Shown here in pieces: positions 35,386-44,227 of a stretch of DNA of 64,000 nt. A program made the position numbers and the translations under genes. Under the pieces are notes generated by a model. It was not told the origin of the DNA. It saw only the letters and a list, made by a program, of their open reading frames with translations, and searched no databases. Source of the DNA: Sulfurovum sp. (GTDB taxonomy: Bacteria > Campylobacterota > Campylobacteria > Campylobacterales > Sulfurovaceae); the NCBI GenBank assembly GCA_027082955.1, contig JALWTA010000012.1:1-64000 (forward strand), written 5' to 3'. Every line of letters begins with the position of its first letter. The first letter of the stretch is position 1.

Positions 35386-35671
35386 GATCAAAGACAATAC
35401 AGTAAGCCTGCGCATCAAAGCGCAGCCGGCGGCAAGCAAAAACGAATTTTGTGAAGTTTATGGTGATGAAGCAATCAAGATACGCATCAAAGCCCCCGCA
35501 GTCGAAGGAGCAGCGAACAAGGAGCTTGTGAAGTTTCTTGCCAAAACCTTCAAGGTTGCCAAAAGCGACGTGGTGTTCAAAACAGGACAAAACAGTAAAA
35601 TAAAGATAGTAACCTTCCCTCTGACAGAGCAGTTTGAGAGATGGAAAGAAGTATATGAACAGGAAACATAA
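35375..35671 (+). CDS. DUF167 (YggU-like) protein
   Basis: 98-residue protein with the family pattern: LRIKAQPAASKNEFCE, EAIKIRIKAPAVEGAANKELVKFLAK and SDVVFKTGQNSKIKIV. DUF167 proteins are small alpha/beta folds of unknown function, often encoded next to tRNA or pseudouridine-modification genes. It overlaps waaA by 11 nt and ends on the base that starts the pseudouridine synthase ATG. Confidence 0.85.
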   Translation: MFYEIKDNTVSLRIKAQPAASKNEFCEVYGDEAIKIRIKAPAVEGAANKELVKFLAKTFKVAKSDVVFKTGQNSKIKIVTFPLTEQFERWKEVYEQET

Positions 35672-36408
35672 TGGCAAAAGACAAAGCATACAAAGTATTG
35701 GCACAGCAGCAGGGGATCTCCAATAAAAAGGCAAAAGAGCTGATTGACAGGGGTCTTGTTTATGTGGGAGATAAGAAGGTGAAGATCGCCCGTGCAGAAA
35801 TCAGCGATCAAACAAAATTTCGCATCGAGTATCCTGAAGATATCGAGATACTCTATGAAGATGAGAACATCGTTGCAGTCAACAAACCGGCTCAAATCGA
35901 CAGTTACGACATACAGGATGCCATAGAGGGTGCCGAACTTCTGCACCGTCTCGACCGTGATACATCGGGTGTACTGCTGCTGGGACGGAACGAAGCGTTT
36001 ATCCAAAAAGCGATCAACGAGTTCAAGAACAGACGGGTAGAAAAGCACTATGTGGCATGGGTAGAAGGTGTGGTTTACGAACCCATCGAGATAGACGAAC
36101 CCATTCACACAGTCAAAAAAGGGAAAGCCTTTTCTCTCATTGACCCACTGCGTGGGAAAAAGGCACTTACCCTTGTCAAACCAGAAGAGATACAGGGCAA
36201 GAAATCCAAAGTGCACATCGAGATCAAAACCGGACGTACCCACCAGATACGTGTCCATCTGGCACATGTGGGGCACCCGGTTGTTGGAGATGAACAGTAC
36301 GGCAGCCGTACACAGTCAAAGCGTATTTTGCTCCACTGTGCCAAAATGGAACTGCTTGATTATACTTTCGAAGCCAAAGAGCCAAAAGACATCGCACGGT
36401 ACAAATAG
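35671..36408 (+). CDS. RluA-family pseudouridine synthase with S4 domain
   Basis: Isomerises uridine to pseudouridine in rRNA or tRNA; 245 residues. An N-terminal S4-like RNA-binding segment (VLAQQQGISNKKAKELIDRG) precedes the catalytic motif LLHRLDRDTSGVLLLG, in which the first Asp of RLDRDT is the nucleophile. KTGRTHQIRVHLAHVGHPV-type motif II and GDEQYGS follow. The exact target base cannot be predicted from sequence alone. It is the last gene before a repeat-filled gap and ffh. Confidence 0.9.
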   Translation: MAKDKAYKVLAQQQGISNKKAKELIDRGLVYVGDKKVKIARAEISDQTKFRIEYPEDIEILYEDENIVAVNKPAQIDSYDIQDAIEGAELLHRLDRDTSGVLLLGRNEAFIQKAINEFKNRRVEKHYVAWVEGVVYEPIEIDEPIHTVKKGKAFSLIDPLRGKKALTLVKPEEIQGKKSKVHIEIKTGRTHQIRVHLAHVGHPVVGDEQYGSRTQSKRILLHCAKMELLDYTFEAKEPKDIARYK

Positions 36409-36412
36409 GGGC

Positions 36413-36580
36413 TAAGCCCAAATCCCGAAATAGAAATGCATGACTTTGTATCATCATCGCATTCATGGGCTTCGCATAAAATCATCGCCGAACCTACGGG
36501 TGCGGCTCAAATTTTTTGCAAATCCTGTAAATACGAGCATAACACAAATTCAAAGAATCCTATTCCGAGATTTGGGCTAA
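36413..36580. repeat. MITE-like intergenic element upstream of ffh
   Basis: AGCCCAAATC (36415-36424) and GATTTGGGCT (36569-36578) are perfect terminal inverted repeats. Imperfect pairing continues inward (CCGAAATAG against CTATTCCGA), giving arms of about 20 nt and a total of about 168 bp. No reading frame fills it. The remainder of the gap, 36581-36651, has TTTTGGTAAAAT near 36590, a likely -10 region for ffh. Confidence 0.55.
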
Positions 36581-36651
36581 AAGCATTATTTTGGTAAAAT
36601 CCATTTCGATATTTGTGTAACCACTTTACAATTCATTTTACAGGGTAGAAG

Positions 36652-38010
36652 ATGTTCGATACACTCACAGACAGTTTTAAAAATGCCATTGGGAAGATCC
36701 GTTTTCACGATGATGAGAAGGCGCTCAAAAAGGCGACAACAGAGTTGAAGAAATCCCTGCTTAAAGCCGATGTACACCACAAGGTCGTCAAAGATCTGAT
36801 CACTTCGGTTGAGCGTGAAACCAAGCAGCATGGTGTAGGGAAAGACAATTTCCTGCGTGCACTGCAGAATAAGTTAACCGATATCCTGACCATCGAGGGG
36901 GCACCCAAAGGGTTTACGTTTGCTTCCAAACCGCCAACTGTGGTGCTGATGATCGGTCTGCAGGGCTCTGGTAAAACGACAACGACAGGAAAACTTGCCT
37001 ACTTCCTCAAAGAGCAGAAGAAGAAAAAGGTACTGGTTGTTGCAGCCGACCTGCAGCGTTTGGCAGCGGTGGAGCAGCTACGTCAGATCACCTCTCAAAT
37101 CGAGGTCGATCTGGTTGCCGATGAGGATGCAAAACCTGAAGAGATCGTCAAGCGCGGACTTGAAAAGGCAGAAAAAGAGCTCTATGATGTCGTGCTGATC
37201 GATACCGCCGGACGTCTGGCGATCGATGAAGAACTGATGGATGAGCTGGCGCGTGTCAAAGAGGTGGCGCAGCCTGATGAACTCTTCTATGTTGCCGATG
37301 CGATGACGGGACAGGATGCCGTGCGTACTGCACAGACCTTTAAAGAGAAAGTCGGTATTACCGGTGTGATTTTGACCAAGTTCGACGGTGACTCCAAAGG
37401 GGGTGTGGCGCTTGGACTGACGCAGCAGGTAGGTGTACCGCTGCGCTTTATCGGTGCGGGTGAGAAGATGCCTGACCTTGAACAGTTCATCTCCGACCGT
37501 ATCGTCAGCCGTCTGATGGGGGCTGGGGATGTTGAGTCGCTTGCAGAAAAAGCGGCTGCTGCTATCGACCCCAAAGAGGCCAAGCGTATGACGCAGAAGA
37601 TCAAAAAGGGGCAGTTTAACTTCAATGACTTCCTTGACCAGATGGAGCAGATGAAGAAGCTTGGCTCCATGAAGTCGCTGATGTCGATGATCCCGGGTAT
37701 GGGCAATATGGCAAAACAACTTGGTGATATTGACCTTGAAAACTCCGAAGAGATCCGTATCATTAAAGCGATGGTTGCTTCCATGACCCCCAAAGAGCGC
37801 GAAAATCCAGACCTTTTGAACAACACAAGAAAACGTCGTATCGCAGCGGGAGCCGGACTGGATCAGGCGAAGGTCAACCGTGTGCTCAAGCAGTTCAAAA
37901 GTGCGGCAAAAATGGCGAAAAAGCTCTCAGGCAAAGGGGGCATGAAACAGATGCAGGATCTGATGAAACAGATGCAGGGCGGGGGTGGATTCCCGGGAAT
38001 GCCGCGCTGA
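36652..38010 (+). CDS. ffh: Signal recognition particle protein Ffh
   Basis: GTPase that binds signal sequences and 4.5S RNA and delivers ribosomes to the membrane. The 452 residues include the N domain, the G domain with P-loop GLQGSGKTTTTGKLA, VVAADLQRLAAVEQL, IDTAGRLAID and TKFDGDSKGGVAL, and the methionine-rich M domain ending QMQGGGGFPGMPR. The stop TGA overlaps the ATG of the next gene by one base. Confidence 0.97.
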   Translation: MFDTLTDSFKNAIGKIRFHDDEKALKKATTELKKSLLKADVHHKVVKDLITSVERETKQHGVGKDNFLRALQNKLTDILTIEGAPKGFTFASKPPTVVLMIGLQGSGKTTTTGKLAYFLKEQKKKKVLVVAADLQRLAAVEQLRQITSQIEVDLVADEDAKPEEIVKRGLEKAEKELYDVVLIDTAGRLAIDEELMDELARVKEVAQPDELFYVADAMTGQDAVRTAQTFKEKVGITGVILTKFDGDSKGGVALGLTQQVGVPLRFIGAGEKMPDLEQFISDRIVSRLMGAGDVESLAEKAAAAIDPKEAKRMTQKIKKGQFNFNDFLDQMEQMKKLGSMKSLMSMIPGMGNMAKQLGDIDLENSEEIRIIKAMVASMTPKERENPDLLNNTRKRRIAAGAGLDQAKVNRVLKQFKSAAKMAKKLSGKGGMKQMQDLMKQMQGGGGFPGMPR

Positions 38011-38378
38011 TGAAACTTCTTTTTGTGTTTGTAAGTGTACTTCTGCTGCTGCACGGTGCTGATACGATGAAAGCGTTCAATGAGACCAAAGCGGCGTGTG
38101 AAGCAGGCAAAGGTGCGGCATGCACAAGGATGTATTATTACTACGTGCCGACAAAATATACCTATGTTCCCGGTATTACGCTCGATCTGCACAAAGCACT
38201 CTACTATGCACAAAAGGCGTGTGACTTCAATGATGAGGAGGGGTGTTTCTCTGCGGGAATGATTCTCTACTATGGGGATGATTGGGAGAAGATTGCACGA
38301 GATGAAACACGCGGCAAAGCCTACATTCAAAAAGCCTGCCGTCTTGGCAAAGAGGATGCCTGCAGCTATTTTCCGTAA
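38010..38378 (+). CDS. Small exported Sel1-repeat protein
   Basis: 122 residues: a signal peptide (1-16), then two to three Sel1-like helical repeats (KAACEAGKGAACTRM, ALYYAQKACDFNDEEGCFSAGMIL, AYIQKACRLGKEDACSYF). Paired cysteines at repeat-fixed spacing suggest disulfides as in Helicobacter cysteine-rich Hcp proteins. Sel1 proteins usually act through protein-protein contacts. The start overlaps the ffh stop, so it is co-translated with ffh but is not part of the conserved block in Campylobacter as I recall it. Confidence 0.7.
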   Translation: MKLLFVFVSVLLLLHGADTMKAFNETKAACEAGKGAACTRMYYYYVPTKYTYVPGITLDLHKALYYAQKACDFNDEEGCFSAGMILYYGDDWEKIARDETRGKAYIQKACRLGKEDACSYFP

Positions 38379-38408
38379 GATTTTATAATCTCTTAAAAAA
38401 TATTTGGG

Positions 38409-38414
38409 TATAAT
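38409..38414 (+). promoter_or_regulatory. -10 element of the rpsP-rplS operon
   Basis: TATAAT at 38409-38414 in the context TTTGGGTATAATCGC, with no obvious -35 but a T-rich upstream stretch. It gives a leader of about 130 nt before rpsP. The leader contains TGCAT/ATGCA pairing (about 38485-38504), but no recognisable riboswitch. Confidence 0.5.
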
Positions 38415-38550
38415 CGCGTTCCAAAAGTCTTGATGAGTGCGTTGGGTCATTAAAAAGCAGTTGTCAGGACTTGCAGGTGCAGGTGCATTGATCCTCCGAT
38501 GCAGCGCCTCAACAAATGCATATAAAAAAGAAAACATAAAAGGACAGACA

Positions 38551-38781
38551 ATGACAGTGATCAGAATGACAAGAATGGGTAGAAAGAAAAAGCCGTTTTA
38601 CAGAATCGTAGTAACAGACAGCAGAAAAAGAAGAGACGGTGGCTGGATCGAGTCTATCGGACACTACAACCCTGTTTCTGCAAACAAAGAGCTGACAATC
38701 GATGAAGAGAGACTCAACTACTGGCTGAGCGTCGGTGCACAGATGAGCCCAACTGTTAAAAGACTTGCAGGCAAGAAATAA
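38551..38781 (+). CDS. rpsP: 30S ribosomal protein S16
   Basis: 76 residues, the normal short S16: [22 protein letters not shown]-type start, then [15 protein letters not shown] and [18 protein letters not shown]. The start ATG 38551 follows AAAAGGAC; longer in-frame extensions have no homology. It begins the conserved rpsP-khpA-rimM-trmD-rplS operon. Confidence 0.97.
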   Translation: MTVIRMTRMGRKKKPFYRIVVTDSRKRRDGGWIESIGHYNPVSANKELTIDEERLNYWLSVGAQMSPTVKRLAGKK

Positions 38782-38786
38782 GCTCA

Positions 38787-39029
38787 ATGGTCAAGGAGTT
38801 CCTTCTTACCTACACCACACTGCTGGCAAACCATCCGGAAGACATCTCTGTGGAGATAGCATCTGTCGATGAAGGGTTTGACGAGGTAACGATATTCGCC
38901 AACAGCGAGGATGTCGGAAAACTCATAGGTAAGGAAGGCAGAATGATCAATGCGATCAAAACCGTCATCTCCGGATGCAAAGCCAAAGGCGGCAAAAACT
39001 ACCGTGTCAACGTCAAAGCAATAGGCTGA
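38787..39029 (+). CDS. khpA: KH-domain RNA-binding protein KhpA
   Basis: 80 residues with a single KH domain; the RNA-binding GxxG loop is IGKEGRMI. KhpA proteins bind small RNAs and 23S-related RNAs and are encoded between rpsP and rimM in many bacteria, as here. Five nucleotides separate it from rpsP, and five from rimM. Confidence 0.9.
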   Translation: MVKEFLLTYTTLLANHPEDISVEIASVDEGFDEVTIFANSEDVGKLIGKEGRMINAIKTVISGCKAKGGKNYRVNVKAIG

Positions 39030-39034
39030 GACAG

Positions 39035-39562
39035 ATGCAACAAGAGACATTCTTCATTGCCCAGATCGGCCGTACGGTCGGACTGCACGGCGACTTAAAA
39101 CTCCATCTGCATACCGATTTCCCAGAACAGTTCAAAAAAGGTGCAAGCTTTCAAAGTTCACGCGGCACACTTACCGTTGCTTCTGCCAATCTTCAACGCG
39201 GCATAGTACGCTTTGTGGGGTATGAAAATATTGACGATGCCAAGAAACTGACCAATGTCAAGCTTTATGCAGACGAAGCACAGACCAAAGCCAACTGCAA
39301 TCTTGGTGAGGGTGAACACTTCTGGTTTGACATTATCGGCTGTTCTCTTGAGGAGAATGGTGAAGTGCTTGGTACGGTAACTGACATACAACGCATGGCT
39401 GATGTGGACTACATGGCGATCGATACAGATGCTGCACTGGTTGAACAGGGTATGCCAAAGCAGTTTCTGCTTCCCTATATCGACCGTTATGTGGTTCGTG
39501 CTGACACAGATGCAAAGCGTGTTTATGTCAAAGATGCCAAAGATGTGTTAGAGGCAAGCTGA
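39035..39562 (+). CDS. rimM: Ribosome maturation factor RimM
   Basis: Helps mature the 30S head and binds S19. 175 residues from ATG 39035: FIAQIGRTVGLHGDLKLH at the N-terminal domain, then the PRC-barrel with FWFDIIGCSLEENGEVLGTV and QFLLPYIDRYV. Upstream in-frame ATG 38975 lies inside khpA and is rejected. Operon position supports the call. Confidence 0.93.
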   Translation: MQQETFFIAQIGRTVGLHGDLKLHLHTDFPEQFKKGASFQSSRGTLTVASANLQRGIVRFVGYENIDDAKKLTNVKLYADEAQTKANCNLGEGEHFWFDIIGCSLEENGEVLGTVTDIQRMADVDYMAIDTDAALVEQGMPKQFLLPYIDRYVVRADTDAKRVYVKDAKDVLEAS

Positions 39563-39567
39563 CATCC

Positions 39568-40263
39568 ATGCGGTTTACATTTGTCACACTCTTCCCCCAA
39601 CTGGTTGAAGGCTACTTTTCTGGCAGTATTTTAGGGCGCGCGGCTCAAGAGCAGAAGATACGCATCGACTACCGTAACCCCAGAGACTACACCAAAGACA
39701 AGTTCAACCGTGTCGATGCACCAATGATAGGCGGCGGTGCGGGGATGCTGATGACCCCGCAGCCGTTGATGGATACACTCAAAAATCTCAAACACACCTC
39801 CCCCAATGCGCACATTGTTTTTGTCTCGCCTGTTGCCAAACGCTTTACCCAAAACGATGCCAAGCGTCTTGCGAAAAAGAAGCATATTGTGTTGGTAAGC
39901 GGGCGTTACGAGGGGATTGACGAGCGAGTTATTGAAACGATGGCAGATGAGCTTTTCTCCATAGGGGACTACATTCTCACCGGCGGGGAGCTTGCAAGCA
40001 TGGTACTCTGTGATGCCATCAGCAGAAATGTGGAAGGGGTGCTTGGCAACAGCGATTCACTGCAGGTAGAGAGCTTTGAAGAGCCGCTGCTGGAAGCCCC
40101 TTCATTTACAAAGCCGACGGTTTATGAAGAAAAAGAGGTTGTTTCAGAGTTTTTAAAGGGTAATCATAGTAAAATCACGGACTTAAAAAGAGGGTTGGCT
40201 TTGTGCAAAACAAAGTATTTCCGGCCAGACTTATACAAAAAAGGTATAACAGATGAGAAATAA
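39568..40263 (+). CDS. trmD: tRNA (guanine-N1-)-methyltransferase
   Basis: Methylates G37 of tRNAs with G36, preventing frameshifts. The 231-residue SPOUT enzyme shows [48 protein letters not shown] and [13 protein letters not shown], the trefoil-knot SAM site. The stop lies within the first codons of rplS (11-nt overlap), which suggests coupling. Confidence 0.96.
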   Translation: MRFTFVTLFPQLVEGYFSGSILGRAAQEQKIRIDYRNPRDYTKDKFNRVDAPMIGGGAGMLMTPQPLMDTLKNLKHTSPNAHIVFVSPVAKRFTQNDAKRLAKKKHIVLVSGRYEGIDERVIETMADELFSIGDYILTGGELASMVLCDAISRNVEGVLGNSDSLQVESFEEPLLEAPSFTKPTVYEEKEVVSEFLKGNHSKITDLKRGLALCKTKYFRPDLYKKGITDEK

Positions 40264-40612
40264 ATACATTGAAAGCTTTGAAAAAGCGCAGTTGGAAGGC
40301 AAAAACGTTCCTGAATTCAGAGCTGGTGACACAGTAAGAGTTGCAGTAAGAATTAAAGAGGGCGACAAAACAAGAGTACAGAACTTTGAAGGTGTCTGCA
40401 TCGCAATCAGAGGTGAAGGTACAGGAAGAACATTCAACGTCAGAAAGATCGGTGCGAACTCTGTAGGTGTTGAAAGAATCTTCCCTCTCTACTCCGAGTC
40501 TATCGAGAACATCGAAGTAGTAAGACGCGGACGTGTAAGACGTGCGAAACTGTTCTACCTTAGAGATCTTAAGGGTAAGGCTGCCCGTATCAAAGAACTC
40601 CGCAGAAAATAG
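40253..40612 (+). CDS. rplS: 50S ribosomal protein L19
   Basis: 119 residues: [58 protein letters not shown] and [22 protein letters not shown], all typical of L19 at the 30S-50S interface. It is the last gene of the operon. The 375 nt that follow carry tandem repeats and no gene. Confidence 0.97.
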   Translation: MRNKYIESFEKAQLEGKNVPEFRAGDTVRVAVRIKEGDKTRVQNFEGVCIAIRGEGTGRTFNVRKIGANSVGVERIFPLYSESIENIEVVRRGRVRRAKLFYLRDLKGKAARIKELRRK

Positions 40613-40668
40613 TTCTTTTGTTCGATTTGCACTCATCTTTGCGGGATGGGTGCAGTCACTTACTATTC

Positions 40669-40950
40669 GTAAGCTCCTTTACCCAAATCCACAAATCTAA
40701 GCACAACTCAAACAAAATAATCTATTTTCCAAAATATTATAACCCACAAATTTACAGCAAATCAAAAAGAGATCTTTACTTTCTGAACATTGTAAGCTCC
40801 TTTACCCAAACCCACAAATCTAAGCACAACTCAAACAAAATAATCAATTTTAGAAATTGTAGTAAGCTCCTTCATAATAACCCACAAATCTACAGAAAAT
40901 CAAAAAGAGATATATATCGTAAGCTCTTTTGTATATCTCATAAATCTGAT
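40669..40950. repeat. Degenerate tandem repeat array after rplS
   Basis: GTAAGCTC occurs at 40669, 40792, 40862 and 40919. The first two copies share 60 nt with two mismatches (40669-40728 and 40792-40851; both run GTAAGCTCCTTTACCC to AAAATAATC). A second module, TAACCCACAAATYTACAG with AAATCAAAAAGAGAT, occurs at 40739-40773 and 40877-40911. Spacing (123, 70, 57 nt) is irregular, so it is not CRISPR. On the minus strand each unit contains AAAGGAGCTTAC, resembling a ribosome-binding site, but no open frame follows. Confidence 0.75.
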
Positions 40951-40985
40951 ACGCACTTTAATTTCTAATTTCTAATTTCTAATTC
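40948..40985 (-). repeat. Four-heptamer element abutting the HAD gene stop
   Basis: On the minus strand, two bases after the HAD stop codon, four heptamers (GAATTAG, AAATTAG, AAATTAG, AAATTAA; 40985-40958) are followed by AGTGCGTATC (40957-40948). This parallels the element after purE: array directly behind a stop codon, then a TG-rich 10-mer ending in TAT. The 3' hairpin is not clear here, where the sequence joins the tandem repeats. Confidence 0.65.
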
Positions 40986-40987
40986 TC

Positions 40988-41455
40988 CTACTTCCTCAGC
41001 GTCGCAATAAGCCTTTTGGTATCGGTAAAGAGCTTAAGTGCGTCCATACTGTTGGTTGTGACGATGTCGGCGGCATGCATGCTCTGCATACTGCACCCTT
41101 CGCTGCCAATCACGGCGATGCCAAGCGCGGCGGTTTTGAGCATCATGGCGTCGTTGTTGCCATTGCCGAGTGCGGCGCAGTTGGCTGCTCCAAGAGATTG
41201 GATGAAGTCTGCCTTTTCCTGGGTGTGGTCGCTGCTTTGAAGGACTTTGATCTTGGCGCCGTAGCCTTCAAGCTCTTTTTGGACACTACCAAAAGTATCA
41301 GCAGTGATGACATGGAGGGTGAAGTGTGCCTGCAATGCATGAAAGAGTGACTTGATCTCCGGAAGCACTTTGCCGTCTGAAGCGATGGTACCGTTGTAGT
41401 CGCAGACGATGTCTGTGAGTTCAAATGTGGCATAGTTTGGGATGGCTATCGTCAT
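40988..41455 (-). CDS. Soluble HAD-superfamily phosphatase (P-type-ATPase-like core)
   Basis: 155 residues from ATG 41453-41455, a better start than far-upstream codons that run into the selD promoter. The HAD nucleophile motif is DYNGTIASDG, with Asn where most phosphatases have the second Asp. VITADTFGS is motif II and GNGNNDAMML is motif IV. The DxNGT form is found in small soluble proteins related to the P-domain of P-type ATPases. Substrate unknown. Divergent from selD with a 52-nt gap. Confidence 0.75.
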   Translation of the reverse strand: MTIAIPNYATFELTDIVCDYNGTIASDGKVLPEIKSLFHALQAHFTLHVITADTFGSVQKELEGYGAKIKVLQSSDHTQEKADFIQSLGAANCAALGNGNNDAMMLKTAALGIAVIGSEGCSMQSMHAADIVTTNSMDALKLFTDTKRLIATLRK

Positions 41456-41507
41456 TTTTACTCCCTTGGGTGTATAATCCCCGTAGTATAACGAAAAGAG
41501 GGATAAA

Positions 41508-42539
41508 ATGGAACATATAAAACTGACAGAATACAGCCATGGTGCGGGATGTGGATGCAAAATCTCTCCGATGCTGCTTGATGAGATGCTGCAGACCACA
41601 AGAGAGAACATTGTCTACCCGGAACTGCTGGTAGGCAACTCCAACAAAGATGATGCGGCTGCGTACGATCTAGGCAACGGTACGTCTGTACTTTCGACGA
41701 CAGATTTTTTTATGCCGATTGTGGATGACCCTTTTACATTCGGGAAGATCGCTGCGACCAATGCACTGAGTGACATCTATGCGATGGGCGGCAGACCGCT
41801 GATGGCGATCTCCATTTTCGGATGGCCGATCGATAAACTCTCTGCAGAAGTAGGACGCGCGGTGATAGATGGCGGGAGAGCAGTATGTGAAGATGCAGGG
41901 ATTCCGCTGGCAGGCGGACACTCCATCGATTCGCCTGAGCCTATCTTCGGATTGGCAGCGACGGGTCTGGTAGAAAATGCCAACCTGATGACCAATGACG
42001 GTGCCAAGGAGGATTGTCTGCTCTTTTTGACCAAGCCGCTGGGTATTGGCATCTTGACCACGGCGCAAAAACGCAAAAAGATCGCACCGGGAGATATTGA
42101 CCCTGCGATCGAAGCGATGACGACACTCAACAAGGTGGGGCAGAAGCTGGCCGCACTTGAGAGTGTTGTGGCGATGACAGATGTGACGGGGTTTGGATTG
42201 CTTGGACACCTCAAGGAGCTGTGTGAGAGCAGCCATGTTGGTGCGACGGTCTGGTTTGACAAAGTACCACTGTTGCCCAATGTTGAAAAGTACCGTCAGA
42301 TGGGATGCATCCCCGGTGGTGCGAAAAAGAACTTCAACAGTTACGGTGATGCCGTCAGCGAGATGACACAGCAGCAGCGGGAAATACTCTGCGATGCCCA
42401 GACATCAGGAGGACTGCTTGTTGTTGTTAAAAAAGAGGGGCTAGCATCGTTTGAACAGGCATTGGCGGAAGAGGGAATGGTGCTTGAGCCTATTGGTGAG
42501 ACACATGCACCGGGCGAGAAGCTCATCGAGGTGAAGTAG
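41508..42539 (+). CDS. selD: Selenide, water dikinase (selenophosphate synthetase)
   Basis: Makes selenophosphate, the Se donor for tRNA selenouridine and selenocysteine. The 343-residue chain starts with LTEYSHGAGCGCKISP, where C15 and K18 match the catalytic Cys and Lys; it is the cysteine form, not a selenoprotein. Other motifs are DDAAAYDLG, STTDFFMPIVDDPF and TDVTGFGLLGHL. The following mnmH starts one base after the stop, so selenium is probably used for tRNA modification. Confidence 0.95.
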   Translation: MEHIKLTEYSHGAGCGCKISPMLLDEMLQTTRENIVYPELLVGNSNKDDAAAYDLGNGTSVLSTTDFFMPIVDDPFTFGKIAATNALSDIYAMGGRPLMAISIFGWPIDKLSAEVGRAVIDGGRAVCEDAGIPLAGGHSIDSPEPIFGLAATGLVENANLMTNDGAKEDCLLFLTKPLGIGILTTAQKRKKIAPGDIDPAIEAMTTLNKVGQKLAALESVVAMTDVTGFGLLGHLKELCESSHVGATVWFDKVPLLPNVEKYRQMGCIPGGAKKNFNSYGDAVSEMTQQQREILCDAQTSGGLLVVVKKEGLASFEQALAEEGMVLEPIGETHAPGEKLIEVK

Positions 42540-42540
42540 C

Positions 42541-43644
42541 GTGGCGGAGCTTCCTCTGACAGATGATTTCCGTTCGATCGTTTTAAATGAAACACCCCTG
42601 ATTGATGTGCGTGCCCCGGTGGAGTTTGCTAAAGGAGCTTTCCCTGGTGCAGTGAATCTGCCGTTGATGAATGACGAAGAGCGGCAGCTTGTGGGTATAC
42701 GATACAAAGAGAAGGGGAATGCCGAGGCGGTAGAGCTGGGGCATCAGTTGGTCTCTGGAGAGGTGAAAGCTTCACGTATCGCGGATTGGAGAGCATATAT
42801 GGATGCACATCCGGATGCCATGCTTTACTGTTTCAGAGGCGGACAGCGGTCTCAGATCGCTCAGCAGTGGATCGCTGACAGCGGCAGAGAAATCATCCGT
42901 CTTCGAGGTGGTTATAAGGCATTTCGCAACTATCTCATGCAGCAAACAGAAGCCTCAACGGCACATTTTTCTCCTGTGATCCTTGGCGGTAGGACAGGAT
43001 CTGGCAAGACGTTGTTGATTGAAACACTTGAACACGCGGTTGATCTGGAAGGACTTGCCAATCATAGAGGGTCATCTTTCGGACGGCATGTGACACCACA
43101 GCCTACGCAGATTAACTTTGAGAATGCACTTGCCTATACGATGATACAGAAGATCGATCAAGGTTTTCAAAGACTTGTATTTGAAGATGAAGGAAGAAAT
43201 ATTGGAAGGCTTTATCTTCCGGAGACTTTTGCCGCTTATCTGGCGAAAGCACCGCTTGTTATTCTAGAAACGCCTATGGAAGAGCGTGTTGCCATTACCT
43301 TCGATGAGTATGTGACCGGTGCACAAGAGGAATTTGCAAAAGCTGTGGGAGAAGAAACAGGACTGCTTGCCTGGAAAGAGGCGGTGGAAGGGGCAATGAT
43401 GCGTATTCGCAAACGTCTGGGCGGCTTACGGCATCAAAAACTGATGAAATTGTTTGAGGAGGCAATTACTAAGCAGTTGCGTGAGGGATCAACGGACCTT
43501 CATAGGCAATGGGTTGCTTTTTTGCTTTCTGAATATTATGATCCGATGTATGACTATCAGATTGAAAAACGTGCTGAGTACATTGTTTTTCGAGGGGATC
43601 GTGCATCAGTGCTCTCCTACCTTCAGTATGCAGACAAGAGGTGA
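42541..43644 (+). CDS. mnmH: tRNA 2-selenouridine synthase (MnmH/SelU)
   Basis: Replaces sulfur by selenium in 2-thiouridine at tRNA wobble position 34. 367 residues: an N-terminal rhodanese domain with active Cys in MLYCFRGGQRSQ (near residue 97), then a P-loop domain with GGRTGSGKTLLIETL. LFEDEGRNIGR-like sequence (VFEDEGRNIGRLYLP) is typical of the family. The GTG start is one base after the selD stop. selA and selB are not in the window. Confidence 0.93.
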   Translation: MAELPLTDDFRSIVLNETPLIDVRAPVEFAKGAFPGAVNLPLMNDEERQLVGIRYKEKGNAEAVELGHQLVSGEVKASRIADWRAYMDAHPDAMLYCFRGGQRSQIAQQWIADSGREIIRLRGGYKAFRNYLMQQTEASTAHFSPVILGGRTGSGKTLLIETLEHAVDLEGLANHRGSSFGRHVTPQPTQINFENALAYTMIQKIDQGFQRLVFEDEGRNIGRLYLPETFAAYLAKAPLVILETPMEERVAITFDEYVTGAQEEFAKAVGEETGLLAWKEAVEGAMMRIRKRLGGLRHQKLMKLFEEAITKQLREGSTDLHRQWVAFLLSEYYDPMYDYQIEKRAEYIVFRGDRASVLSYLQYADKR

Positions 43645-43648
43645 TGCT

Positions 43649-44227
43649 GTGTTGGAGAGGTTAAAAAGGAGAATACTGTCCCTGATACAGCTTTTTTTGG
43701 TACTTGTGTTTATAGTGTTCGAAGAGCTTGTTTGGGAGGGGATCGCATATCCTGTCTATCGTTATGTGCATTCTCTGCAGATATTGCAAAAGATAGAACT
43801 GCAGTTACAGCGGGTCAGCCGTTATGTGATTTTAGTGCTTTTTATGTTGATGTTTGTTTCTGTTGAGATTTTGGGCATTTATGCGGGGCTCTCTTTTGTA
43901 CGGGGCAGGGTAGCATTGGGGTTGGGTATCTATCTTGCAAAGATACCAATCGCAGCATTTACATTTTGGATGTTCCGTGTGACGGAAGAAAAACTTATGC
44001 GTTTTGGCTGGTTCAAATGGCTGTATACTCTTTTGATGCGTGCCATTGCATGGATAAAGTCACGCAAAGTTTATGAGAGTACGATGCAACGCATCGATCG
44101 TGTTAGACATCGTATGCGTGTATGGATACGTGCATTTAAAATAAAAAACTTTGCATCTTCTTCCGGTTTTTCATGGCGCATAAAACAGCTTTACTATGAG
44201 ATAAAGCGGTTGATAAAGAGGCAGTAA
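43649..44227 (+). CDS. Unknown membrane protein (three helices, basic tail)
   Basis: 192 residues from GTG 43649 behind GAGGTG; ATG 43628 inside the end of mnmH is an alternative. Predicted membrane segments lie at about 11-30, 60-83 and 87-109. The last 70 residues are strongly basic and aromatic (RHRMRVWIRAFKIKN, LYYEIKRLIKRQ) and probably cytoplasmic. I recognise no family. It is followed without any gap by a second unknown membrane protein of similar character, so the two are likely partners. Confidence 0.65.
   Translation: MLERLKRRILSLIQLFLVLVFIVFEELVWEGIAYPVYRYVHSLQILQKIELQLQRVSRYVILVLFMLMFVSVEILGIYAGLSFVRGRVALGLGIYLAKIPIAAFTFWMFRVTEEKLMRFGWFKWLYTLLMRAIAWIKSRKVYESTMQRIDRVRHRMRVWIRAFKIKNFASSSGFSWRIKQLYYEIKRLIKRQ

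Noticed and set aside
40669-40985. CRISPR array
   Set aside because: Repeat spacing is irregular (123, 70, 57 nt), modules differ in length, and no cas gene is near.
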